Origin: an uncultured Oscillochloris sp.
Lineage (GTDB): Bacteria > Chloroflexota > Chloroflexia > Chloroflexales > Chloroflexaceae
Direction of reading: 5' to 3'
DNA: 5,990 nucleotides
Assembly (NCBI GenBank): GCA_903877345.1
Contig: CAIRDL010000597.1
Location: 1-5,990 of the forward strand
Shown here: piece by piece, positions 1-5,892 of the stretch
Numbering within the stretch: the first letter of the stretch is position 1
Layout: every line of letters begins with the position of its first letter
Position numbers and translations under genes: made by a program
The notes under the pieces: generated by a model
Databases searched by the model: none
Told to the model about the DNA's origin: nothing
What the model saw: the letters and a program-made list of their open reading frames with translations, nothing else

Positions 1-11
1 CGGAACTCGCC

Positions 12-1247
12 ATGGCCCGAAACCAGCAAGATCAGGTCCTGGCCCACGCCAAGGCAGCCACAAATTCGCTCCTCAAACTCCTCGGGGACGTCGAGACGGC
101 CCGCCGGGAAGCCGCGGCCCTCCTCACCAACGACACCGGACGAACCGTGGCGTTGCACCCTGATTTGGCGCGTTGTCCGCAGCGGCGTTTTGTGCAGGAT
201 GGCGTCGAGGTCTGGTATGTGGGCCAGATGCACGCCCGCAAACAGGGCAGCCTGCCGGAACGCTTCGGCCCGTTGGCGCTGGTGCGTGTGTTGGTCGCGG
301 CAACGCTGGGCATGCTTTGGGGCGTGCTCTGTTCGCCTGCCGACATCTACCACTTGGGCAAACCCCAGCCAGTGAACGGCTTGGCCGCGTTGGTGGCGGT
401 GCGGCTGTTGCGGCGACAGCCCTTCTATGTGGATTGCGACGACGACGAGGTGCGCGGCAATCGGCTGACGGCGGGCTGGCAACGGGCCGTCTTCGCTTTC
501 TGGCAGGCGCTACTGCCCCGGTTGGCTGCGGGCGTAACGGTCAACACGACCCACTTGGCTGCCGAGGTGACGCAGGCCGGTGCGCGCCGTGTTGTCGTCG
601 TGCCCAACGGTGTCGCGTTGGCCCACTTTACGCCACCACCGGCGGCGATGAGCGCGGCACTGCGGGCCAGCCTGGGCCTTACGGGGCGGCGCATCGTCGC
701 CTACGCGGGCACCTTGGCGCTCCAAAACCACCCGGTTGACCTGCTGATCACGGCCTTTGCCGAGGTGGCTGTGGCGGTGCCCGACGCGGTGCTGCTGCTG
801 ATTGGCGGCGGCGAGGATCTGCCCGTCGTCAAAGCCTTGGCCGAACGGGGCGGGTTGGCAGATCGGGTATACTTGACCGGGCAAGTGCCCCACGCGGCGG
901 TAAGCGCCTTCCTCGCCCTCGCCGAATTGAGCGTTGATCCGGTGCGCGACGACCCGGTAGCTCGCGCCCGGTCGCCCCTCAAGCTCTGCGAGAGCATGGC
1001 CTTGGGGGTTCCCGTGGTGACGGGCGCGGTTGGCGACCGGGTGGCGCTGTTGGCGGCAGGCGCAGCGGGGTTGTTGGTACGCCCCGGCGACCCAACCGCC
1101 CTCGCGGCAGCCATCATCACCCTGTTACGCGACGAACCGCAGCGCCAAGCCTTGGCGGCGGCGGGCCAAACGTATGTGCGTCGCTACGATTGGGACGCGC
1201 TCGCCCGTGTTTGGGCGACGATTTACACCCTGATGCGCGATCCGTGA
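12..1247 (+). CDS. GT4-type glycosyltransferase, GT-B fold (start uncertain)
   Basis: Probably transfers a sugar from a nucleotide-sugar donor to a lipid or glycan acceptor on the cytoplasmic side of the membrane. The C-terminal donor-binding half is clear: a VPNGV loop (residues 197-201), a YAGT segment (231-234) opening the second Rossmann domain, LLLIGGGED, and SPLKLCESMALGVPVV with E327 in the place of the family's donor-binding glutamate. That region is followed by the usual GLLVRPGD stretch. A DCDDDE acidic motif lies at 141-146 in the N-terminal half. Total 411 aa, near the normal length. The ATG at 12 has no visible ribosome site and its frame is open to the window edge, so the true start may lie upstream. 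The expected first beta strand and glycine-rich loop are not recognisable in the first ~45 residues, and leucine codons there are mostly CTC, unlike the rest. The last two codons and the stop lie inside a heptamer repeat. The family call is firm; the substrate is unknown. Confidence 0.85.
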   Translation: MARNQQDQVLAHAKAATNSLLKLLGDVETARREAAALLTNDTGRTVALHPDLARCPQRRFVQDGVEVWYVGQMHARKQGSLPERFGPLALVRVLVAATLGMLWGVLCSPADIYHLGKPQPVNGLAALVAVRLLRRQPFYVDCDDDEVRGNRLTAGWQRAVFAFWQALLPRLAAGVTVNTTHLAAEVTQAGARRVVVVPNGVALAHFTPPPAAMSAALRASLGLTGRRIVAYAGTLALQNHPVDLLITAFAEVAVAVPDAVLLLIGGGEDLPVVKALAERGGLADRVYLTGQVPHAAVSAFLALAELSVDPVRDDPVARARSPLKLCESMALGVPVVTGAVGDRVALLAAGAAGLLVRPGDPTALAAAIITLLRDEPQRQALAAAGQTYVRRYDWDALARVWATIYTLMRDP

Positions 1248-1266
1248 TCCGTGATCCGTGATCCGT
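1239..1266. repeat. GATCCGT heptamer tandem repeat, 4 copies
   Basis: Four perfect copies of GATCCGT begin inside the 3' end of the upstream glycosyltransferase gene. They supply its last two codons (GAT CCG) and its TGA stop. A partial fifth copy (GATTGG) follows. The unit is the reverse complement of the ACGGATC heptamers that start 24 bp further on. It resembles the short tandemly repeated elements common between genes in some Chloroflexota and cyanobacteria (family resemblance only). Confidence 0.93.
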
Positions 1267-1318
1267 GATTGGTCAGGGTGCGGCCCGGTCACGGATCACG
1301 CATCACGGATCACGCATC
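1239..1318. other. Long imperfect inverted repeat (potential hairpin)
   Basis: Positions 1239-1268 and 1289-1318 are reverse complements over 30 bp with two mismatches, each a G versus C difference in the fourth position of a heptamer. They flank a 20-nt G/C-rich loop (1269-1288). In RNA this could form a strong stem just after the stop codon of the first gene. It could protect the 3' end of the upstream mRNA or impede transcription into the next gene. There is no T-run immediately after the stem, so it is not a canonical intrinsic terminator. The structure is seen directly; any role is inference. Confidence 0.8.
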
Positions 1319-1339
1319 ACGCATCACAAATCACGGATC
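1291..1339. repeat. ACGGATC / ACGCATC heptamer tandem repeat, 7 units
   Basis: Seven consecutive 7-bp units read ACGGATC, ACGCATC, ACGGATC, ACGCATC, ACGCATC, ACAAATC, ACGGATC. The variation falls in the third and fourth positions, while the ATC and the leading AC are constant. The block is in inverted orientation relative to the GATCCGT copies upstream, which makes the two arrays complementary. Translation is accidentally open through the block in the frame of the downstream gene, but the period-7 pattern argues that it is not coding. Confidence 0.92.
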
Positions 1340-1353
1340 GTCCTGTTACGGCA

Positions 1354-1388
1354 AATCTACAATCTACAATCTAAAATCTGCAATCGCC
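1354..1388. repeat. AATCTAC-type heptamer repeat ending at a start codon
   Basis: Five 7-bp units (AATCTAC, AATCTAC, AATCTAA, AATCTGC, AATCGCC) decay progressively towards the ATG at 1389. The block is A/T-rich, unlike its surroundings. It occupies the place where the ribosome-binding site of the GT2 gene should be, and no purine-rich Shine-Dalgarno sequence is present there. This is a second heptamer family, separated from the ACGGATC block by about 14 bp of non-repeat sequence. Confidence 0.85.
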
Positions 1389-2303
1389 ATGAACCTCCCC
1401 GCCCAAAGCGCCCCCCTCGTCTACCTAGTGGTACTGAACTGGAACGGCTACGCCGACACCCACGAGTGTCTGGAGTCGTTGCGGCGGTTGGCGTACCCCA
1501 GTTACAAGGTGTTGGTGGTAGATAATGCCTCAAGCGATGACAGTGCGGTGCTGATTGCCGCCACGCATCCTGAGGTTGAACTGGTGAACTGCACGGCGAA
1601 CCGGGGCATCGCGGCGGGGTACAACGCAGGCATCAAGGCGGCCCTGACGCGAGGCGCCGCCTACATCATGCCGATGAACAACGACCTCGTCTGCGACCCG
1701 CTGTTCCTGGCGCACATGATCCGCACGCAACAAGCTTGGCCGACGAGTGGCGTCGTGATGCCGAAAATCTTCTATTATGCCGAGCGCGACCGCATCTGGT
1801 CGGCGGGAGCCTACGCCCGCTGGATGCCCTCAAACATCGTGATGCGCGGGCGCCAACAGCTTGATGGCCCGGCTTTCGCCACAGATGCCGAACTCAGTTT
1901 TGCCCCGAGTTGCTGCTTGCTGCTCACCCGCGCCTTGGCCGAGTGCGTGACCTTCGATGAGGGTTATTTCTTCTACTACGATGACTGGGATTTCTGCATG
2001 GCAACGCGCAAGGCAGGCTATACGCTTTGCTATGCGGCCAAGGCCCGCCTTTGGCACAAAGTTTCGCGCAGTACGAAGCGCAGCGCGATGGCCCTGCGTT
2101 GGTGGCACGTCTTTGGGCAAAGTTGTGTGCGTTACCACCGCAAACACCACGACCTGCGCTTGTTGCGGCTGTACGTCGCTTGGGTGCTGCTGCGCGAGAC
2201 AGTGAAGGGCAATGTGCGTTCCCTCCCGACGTTTCTCGCGGGCGTCCGCACGGGTTTGCGCGCCGACCTGCGTGACGACCTGCGCCCAGCGTGGAGCCGT
2301 TGA
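1389..2303 (+). CDS. GT2-family glycosyltransferase (GT-A fold)
   Basis: Inverting-type glycosyltransferase of the rhamnosyltransferase/WcaA-like group, 304 aa, expected at the cytoplasmic membrane face. Motifs in order: VVLNWNG (14-20) opens the nucleotide-binding fold. VVDNASSDD (43-51) and NRGIAAGYNAG (71-81) are classic for this subfamily. MNNDLV carries D99 in the place of the metal-binding DxD. FDEGYFFYYDDWDF (189-202) matches the usual FDE..F.Y.ED.D acceptor/catalytic segment, with DDWD replacing the more common EDVD. H223 in LWHKVSRS matches the conserved histidine. The C-terminus is basic and amphipathic with no clear membrane span. The frame stays open upstream to 1269, but only through period-7 repeats, and the protein fits the family from the ATG at 1389. 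No Shine-Dalgarno is seen. It is the first gene of the coupled five-gene run. The sugar transferred is unknown. Confidence 0.92.
   Translation: MNLPAQSAPLVYLVVLNWNGYADTHECLESLRRLAYPSYKVLVVDNASSDDSAVLIAATHPEVELVNCTANRGIAAGYNAGIKAALTRGAAYIMPMNNDLVCDPLFLAHMIRTQQAWPTSGVVMPKIFYYAERDRIWSAGAYARWMPSNIVMRGRQQLDGPAFATDAELSFAPSCCLLLTRALAECVTFDEGYFFYYDDWDFCMATRKAGYTLCYAAKARLWHKVSRSTKRSAMALRWWHVFGQSCVRYHRKHHDLRLLRLYVAWVLLRETVKGNVRSLPTFLAGVRTGLRADLRDDLRPAWSR
2293..2296 (+). promoter_or_regulatory. Ribosome-binding site GGAG for the first methyltransferase
   Basis: GGAG lies 9 nt before the ATG at 2306, inside the last codons of the upstream GT2 gene. It favours 2306 over the alternative in-frame GTG at 2291, which would overlap the GT2 gene by 13 bp and has no good purine-rich site in front of it. 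Confidence 0.55.
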
Positions 2304-2305
2304 GC

Positions 2306-3271
2306 ATGCCGCATGTGCCGCCGCCACCCTCCGGCATCGTGCTGGAATACCCGCCCTGCGAGATCTGCGGCACAGATGCGCCGGTGCCGGTAGCCTCGCG
2401 CACCGACCTGCTCCTGGGTGGCCCGATGGTCTATACGATGAACCGCTGCCCCGGCTGTGGCGTGCTCTACCAGCACCCACGGCCCACTGCCGCCAGTCTT
2501 GCCGCCCTTTACCCCGCTGACGCCTCGTACCCGCCGTATCGCCGCGCCACCACCGGCGAACCGTTTCTGCGGCGCTTCGGGCGGCACCACAGTCTGACGA
2601 AACGCTGCCGCTTGGTGCTGCGCCATCGCGCCGGGGGGCGGTTGCTCGATGGGGGCTGTGCCACGGGCGATTTTCTCGCGGCGCTGCGGGCTTACCCCGG
2701 CTGGTCGCTCTGTGGGCTGGAGTTTAGCGCCGCTGCGGTTCGTTACGCGGCGGCAAGCACCGGCGTCCCGGTGATCCGTGGGCAGATTAGCGCGGCGGCT
2801 TTCGCGACAGGCAGTTTCGATGTCGTGACGCTGTGGGATGTGTTGGAGCATGTCGCCGACCCGCGCAGTGTGTTGGCCGAAATGGCCCGCTTGCTCCGCC
2901 CCGGCGGTCTGTTGGTGATCAATCAGCCCAACACCGCGAGCCTTGACCGGCGGATCTTTGGGCACCTCTGGGTCGGCTACGAACTGCCGCGCCACCTCTA
3001 CCTCTTTCCGCCCGCGCTGTTGCGCCGCCTGCTCGGTGAATATGGCTTCCGCGAGGTTGAGCAACGCTGTCTCTACGGCAGCCATTCTGTGTTGGCGGAC
3101 AACCTGACCTACGTGGTCGAAGCGGCCCTTGGGCGCAACCAGGTCAGTCGGCTGTTGGGGCGCGTCTTCCGCAGCCTGCCAGTGCGAGTGCTGACGGCCC
3201 CTTATATCGCCCTGCTAGACCGACTGGGGCTTGGGGGGAATCTTGCAACTGTTTTTGTGAGGACAGCATGA
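2306..3271 (+). CDS. Class I SAM-dependent methyltransferase with N-terminal zinc-type CxxC pairs
   Basis: Predicted to move a methyl group from S-adenosylmethionine to a small molecule or glycan; 321 aa. The N-terminus has CEIC (18-21) and CPGC (48-51), a four-cysteine arrangement typical of a structural zinc site in the Methyltransf_23-like enzymes found in glycan clusters. It is followed by the characteristic GVLYQHPRP. The catalytic fold begins at LLDGGCATGDFL (113-124), the SAM-binding motif I, in which the usual second glycine of GCGTG is alanine. E139 sits at the end of strand 2, where the ribose-binding acid is expected. FDVVTLWDVLEHV (171-183) is motif IV and the post-motif histidine, and LLRPGGLLVINQPN follows. 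The start is 2 bp after the GT2 stop, and the 3' end overlaps the next gene by 4 bp. Whether O-, N- or C-methylation is performed is not visible. Confidence 0.9.
   Translation: MPHVPPPPSGIVLEYPPCEICGTDAPVPVASRTDLLLGGPMVYTMNRCPGCGVLYQHPRPTAASLAALYPADASYPPYRRATTGEPFLRRFGRHHSLTKRCRLVLRHRAGGRLLDGGCATGDFLAALRAYPGWSLCGLEFSAAAVRYAAASTGVPVIRGQISAAAFATGSFDVVTLWDVLEHVADPRSVLAEMARLLRPGGLLVINQPNTASLDRRIFGHLWVGYELPRHLYLFPPALLRRLLGEYGFREVEQRCLYGSHSVLADNLTYVVEAALGRNQVSRLLGRVFRSLPVRVLTAPYIALLDRLGLGGNLATVFVRTA
3259..3263 (+). promoter_or_regulatory. Ribosome-binding site GAGGA for the second methyltransferase
   Basis: GAGGA lies 4 nt before the ATG at 3268, a slightly short spacing, inside the end of the preceding gene. 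With the ATGA stop/start overlap it supports translational coupling. Confidence 0.5.
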
Positions 3272-4074
3272 GTGAGCCGACCGCGCCGAGTTCGATGCGA
3301 ACCTATTTTGAGCGGGTACAGACGGCGTGGCAGCCACATCAGACCGCCGCGCACCCCTACGCCGCCAATCGCACTTGGCAGCGCAATTACCGCGCCTTGT
3401 GCGCCTGGGTCGCCGCCAACCAGCTTGAAAACGGGCGCGTCCTTGAGGTTGGCAGTGGCACGGGCTTACTTCAAGATGTCGTGCCAAACTACGTCGGCGT
3501 GGACATCACGGCCAATTCGGCGGCTTTCATGCATAAGCCGTTTGGCGTCGGTTCCGCCACCGAACTGCCGTTTTCCACCAACAGCTTTGATGCCGCCTTC
3601 TCCTTCTGGGTGCTCGAACATATTGAACGGCCCGCCGCCATGCTTGACGAGATGCGGCGCGTGGTGCGTCCTGGCGGAACCATCTTTCTCGTCGCGGCCT
3701 ACGCGGTGGCACCCTGGGTATCCCAAGGCTTGCACCGCCGCCCCTTTCGTGAGCTGAGCCTGCGCCAACGCCTCATCAAGTTGACGATTCCGTTGCGCGC
3801 CTCGGCACCGTACCGCATCAGCACCACCTTGCTGCGCCGCAGCGCTGATCTGGCCGGAGCCTTGCGGCGGCGTCCAACGCGACTGCGCTATGGGCGACTG
3901 ACGCCTAATTTCACGACCTACTGGGATTACGACGCCGATGCGTGTGTCGCCCTCGACGCTTACAGTGTCGCGCTCTACTTCTTGAGTCGCGGCGACCAAC
4001 CGCTCTTTCCCGTGGGCCTGCTTCGCGGGCTGTTCCTGCGTTCTCGCCCACAGATCTATCGGATTACCAAATGA
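3268..4074 (+). CDS. Class I SAM-dependent methyltransferase (Methyltransf_11-like)
   Basis: Second predicted SAM methyltransferase, 268 aa, without the cysteine-rich N-terminus of its neighbour. Motif I is VLEVGSGTG (58-66). D79 in YVGVDIT is the expected ribose-binding acid. ATELPFSTNSFDAAFSFWVLEHI (97-119) holds the acidic motif and the conserved LEH, and MRRVVRPGGTIFLVAA follows. The region after residue ~150 is basic, with little recognisable motif content, and may form an acceptor-binding or membrane-associated lid. It begins in an ATGA overlap with the previous stop and ends in an ATGA overlap with the next gene. The two methyltransferases are dissimilar outside the SAM fold, so they are not a recent duplication and probably methylate different positions or acceptors (inference). 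Confidence 0.9.
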   Translation: MSEPTAPSSMRTYFERVQTAWQPHQTAAHPYAANRTWQRNYRALCAWVAANQLENGRVLEVGSGTGLLQDVVPNYVGVDITANSAAFMHKPFGVGSATELPFSTNSFDAAFSFWVLEHIERPAAMLDEMRRVVRPGGTIFLVAAYAVAPWVSQGLHRRPFRELSLRQRLIKLTIPLRASAPYRISTTLLRRSADLAGALRRRPTRLRYGRLTPNFTTYWDYDADACVALDAYSVALYFLSRGDQPLFPVGLLRGLFLRSRPQIYRITK

Positions 4075-5039
4075 GTCCGGTCACGACGACCACCCTAGTC
4101 GAACAGATCCGCCGCCTGGTGGCCTACCCCCGCCAACGGCTCAAGGCGTGGTTCCCCACTGGGTTGCCGCGCTGGCTCTGGACGCTCTTCCAAGTGTTGG
4201 CGCTGGCCCTCGCGGTCATCGGGGTTGTGTACGCTTGGCGCGAGTTTCCCCCCGATGTTGAGGTTGCGCCGGTCTTTCTTGGCAGCGCGCTGGGTCTTTA
4301 TGCGCTGGCCTTTGTGATGCACTTGTTGGGCTGGCACAGCTTGACGCGCATCTTCTTTGGGCGGCTGACCTTCGCCGAGAATGCCCAAGCTCTTGCGGGC
4401 AGCAACCTCGTGAAATATCTGCCGACCGTCGTCTGGTACATCGCCAACCGCTCCCACTTTTACCACCAACGCGGCGTAGCCCAACAGCGCGTCGTAATCG
4501 CCTCGCTCAGCGAACTAGCCCTGATGGTCGGCTCGGGCGCAGTGCTGCTCGCTGCGCTGTGGGTCGGGCGCACCTTTGCGCCATTCGCGGGCGGACTGCT
4601 TGGCCTGGTGGGGTTGGGCGTGTTGATCTGGGCTTTGGCCCGCCATGCCGGCGGCAGTCAGCAAGCCTCGCTTGGTCACTGGAGCCTTGCCCTGCTCTGG
4701 TATGGCGGCTCATGGCCGGTCGGCGTGCTCATTGTGTGGAGCCTGTTGCGGGCGCTGGTGCCGGTCAGTTTCGCCGATCTGCCCACGCTGGCTGAGTTCT
4801 GGCTGTTGGCGGGGCTAGCGAGCTACACGATGTCGTTGACTCTCGGCACCATCGGCATTATGCGTGAAATCACACTGACCATGCTGCTGGCGCAGTATTG
4901 GCCGTTACCCGTCGCGCTCGCCGCAGCCATTATGGTGAAATTGGTGTTGACCCTTGGCGAAGTCGGACTCAGCCTGTTGATTCTGGGTGGCCTGCGCCTG
5001 TGGCCGCACGACCGACCCAAAGGGGGCGCGCATGAGTGA
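4071..5039 (+). CDS. UPF0104 / LPG-synthase transmembrane-type integral membrane protein
   Basis: Multi-pass inner-membrane protein, 322 aa, of the family that includes the membrane part of lysylphosphatidylglycerol synthase and archaeal AglD. Members are often encoded beside glycosyltransferases and are thought to handle or flip lipid-linked substrates. Hydrophobic segments lie at about 35-56, 66-87, 142-164, 170-190, 204-226, 241-261 and 275-308, the last possibly two spans. Family-like signatures are AGSNLVKYLPTVVWYIANR (109-127), matching the SN..RYLPG..W...R pattern, and LGTIGIMRE (258-266), matching the G..G.RE motif; both usual glycines next to the loop are partly replaced. The basic N-terminus is likely cytoplasmic. 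The frame is open back to 3942, but the ATG at 4071 in an ATGA overlap is preferred because the upstream part is the shadow of the methyltransferase. The family call is good; the transported or modified substrate is unknown. Confidence 0.82.
   Translation: MSPVTTTTLVEQIRRLVAYPRQRLKAWFPTGLPRWLWTLFQVLALALAVIGVVYAWREFPPDVEVAPVFLGSALGLYALAFVMHLLGWHSLTRIFFGRLTFAENAQALAGSNLVKYLPTVVWYIANRSHFYHQRGVAQQRVVIASLSELALMVGSGAVLLAALWVGRTFAPFAGGLLGLVGLGVLIWALARHAGGSQQASLGHWSLALLWYGGSWPVGVLIVWSLLRALVPVSFADLPTLAEFWLLAGLASYTMSLTLGTIGIMREITLTMLLAQYWPLPVALAAAIMVKLVLTLGEVGLSLLILGGLRLWPHDRPKGGAHE
5021..5026 (+). promoter_or_regulatory. Ribosome-binding site AGGGGG for the nucleotidyltransferase
   Basis: A purine run (AGGGGG) lies 5 nt before the ATG at 5032, within the last codons of the membrane-protein gene. 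It supports 5032 as the start rather than the in-frame position at 4987. Confidence 0.5.
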
Positions 5040-5820
5040 ATTGGTCGGCGTGCTCCCGGCGGCAGGGCGCGGTTCCCGCCTGGGTGCCATCCCGTGTAGT
5101 AAAGAGATTATGCCGCTGGGCTTCCAACCAAGTGCCGAGACCGCCCTCGCGTGGCAGCCAGTCACCGCCCTTGAGTTGCACCTCCACGCACTGCGCCTCG
5201 CAGGAGCGCGGCGGGCGGTCATTGTCATCAGCGAGACCAAGGCCGATGTGGTGCGCTACATTGGGGACGGCAGCCGCTATGGGTTGGCGGTTGCCTATGT
5301 GTACCAACAGCAGTTGCGCGGCATGCCCTTCGCGCTGAACCTCGCGCAACCGTGGGTCGGGCAAGCACAGACGCTCTTCGCAATGCCAGACACGCTGATT
5401 ACGCCCCCGGCAACGCTGGCTCGCTTGACGGAGGCGCACCACAGACGCGGGGCCGACGTCACCCTGGGGCTTTTTCCGACGGTCACGCCGCACAAGTTTG
5501 GGATGGTCGCCTTGGCGGCGACGGGCCGGATCGAGCAGTTTGTTGATAAACCCACGCAGACCGACCTGCACCTCATGTGGGGGCTGGCGGTCTGGTCGCC
5601 GCGTTTCACCGCCTTCCTCGCCGCCGACTTGGCGCAACGCCAGAGCGACGGGGGCGAGTGTGTGCTCAGCGATGTGTTTGCGGCGGCCCTTGCCGCCGAC
5701 TTCGACCTTCAGGGGGTGCTGTTAGAAGGTGCCCACTACCACGACATTGGCACCCCCGAAGACTTCCAAGCCGTCGTCCTGAATCTCGCGCTTCGCCAGG
5801 CCGCGCCAAGGGTTGAATGA
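5032..5820 (+). CDS. RmlA-like sugar-1-phosphate nucleotidyltransferase
   Basis: Predicted soluble cytoplasmic enzyme joining a sugar-1-phosphate (or similar phosphate) to an NTP to give an activated donor and pyrophosphate; 262 aa. LPAAGRGSRLG (8-18) is the nucleotide-binding signature and SKEIMPLGF (23-31) supplies the catalytic lysine K24. YIGDGSRYGLAVAYVYQ (76-92) closely follows the thymidylyltransferase pattern. D120 in FAMPDTLI and D238 in YHDIGTPED are the expected metal-binding aspartates. FVDKP (170-174) is the conserved sugar-site segment. Deviations: GMPFAL where RmlA has GLAQAF, MPD instead of GDN, and MWGLAVW instead of the usual T/NxGxY. It is slightly shorter than classical RmlA (~290 aa) and lacks its C-terminal extension. 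The specific sugar and base are therefore unassigned. It overlaps the membrane-protein gene by 8 bp and ends the run. Confidence 0.85.
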   Translation: MSELVGVLPAAGRGSRLGAIPCSKEIMPLGFQPSAETALAWQPVTALELHLHALRLAGARRAVIVISETKADVVRYIGDGSRYGLAVAYVYQQQLRGMPFALNLAQPWVGQAQTLFAMPDTLITPPATLARLTEAHHRRGADVTLGLFPTVTPHKFGMVALAATGRIEQFVDKPTQTDLHLMWGLAVWSPRFTAFLAADLAQRQSDGGECVLSDVFAAALAADFDLQGVLLEGAHYHDIGTPEDFQAVVLNLALRQAAPRVE

Positions 5821-5868
5821 CCGTGCTTGGGCATGGTTCAAACGAGCCTTACCGTTTAGCGATCTGAC

Positions 5869-5892
5869 GCAAAGCCGCAAAGCCGCAAAGCC
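5869..5892. repeat. CGCAAAGC octamer tandem repeat, 3 copies
   Basis: Three perfect CGCAAAGC units are followed by a decayed partial copy (CACAAGG, 5893-5899). The block lies in the non-coding tail about 50 bp after the last stop. Similar (A/G)CGCAAAG tandem repeats are familiar between genes in Chloroflexota and some other phyla. No role is visible. Confidence 0.88.

Noticed and set aside
1269..1388. In-frame N-terminal extension of the GT2 protein by 40 residues
   Set aside because: The extension is encoded almost entirely by period-7 repeats, and the family motif layout fits a start at 1389.
1239..1388. CRISPR array in the repeat-rich gap
   Set aside because: The units are 7 bp and directly adjacent, with no spacers. 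They are short tandem repeats.
2132..3085. 317-codon open frame on the minus strand
   Set aside because: It is antisense to clear GT2 and methyltransferase genes. Its translation has no family motifs and low-complexity R/A/G-rich composition typical of a high-GC shadow frame.
3942..4070. Longer start for the membrane protein
   Set aside because: This stretch is the out-of-frame shadow of the methyltransferase 3' end. The ATG at 4071 in the ATGA overlap matches the neighbouring junctions.
4969..5637. 222-codon open frame on the minus strand
   Set aside because: It lies opposite the nucleotidyltransferase, whose motifs are intact. No motif or ribosome site supports the antisense frame.
5835..5848. 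Small hairpin GGTTC-AAAC-GAGCC after the last gene as terminator
   Set aside because: The stem is 5 bp with a G-T pair and no T-run of useful length follows directly, so it is too weak to call.
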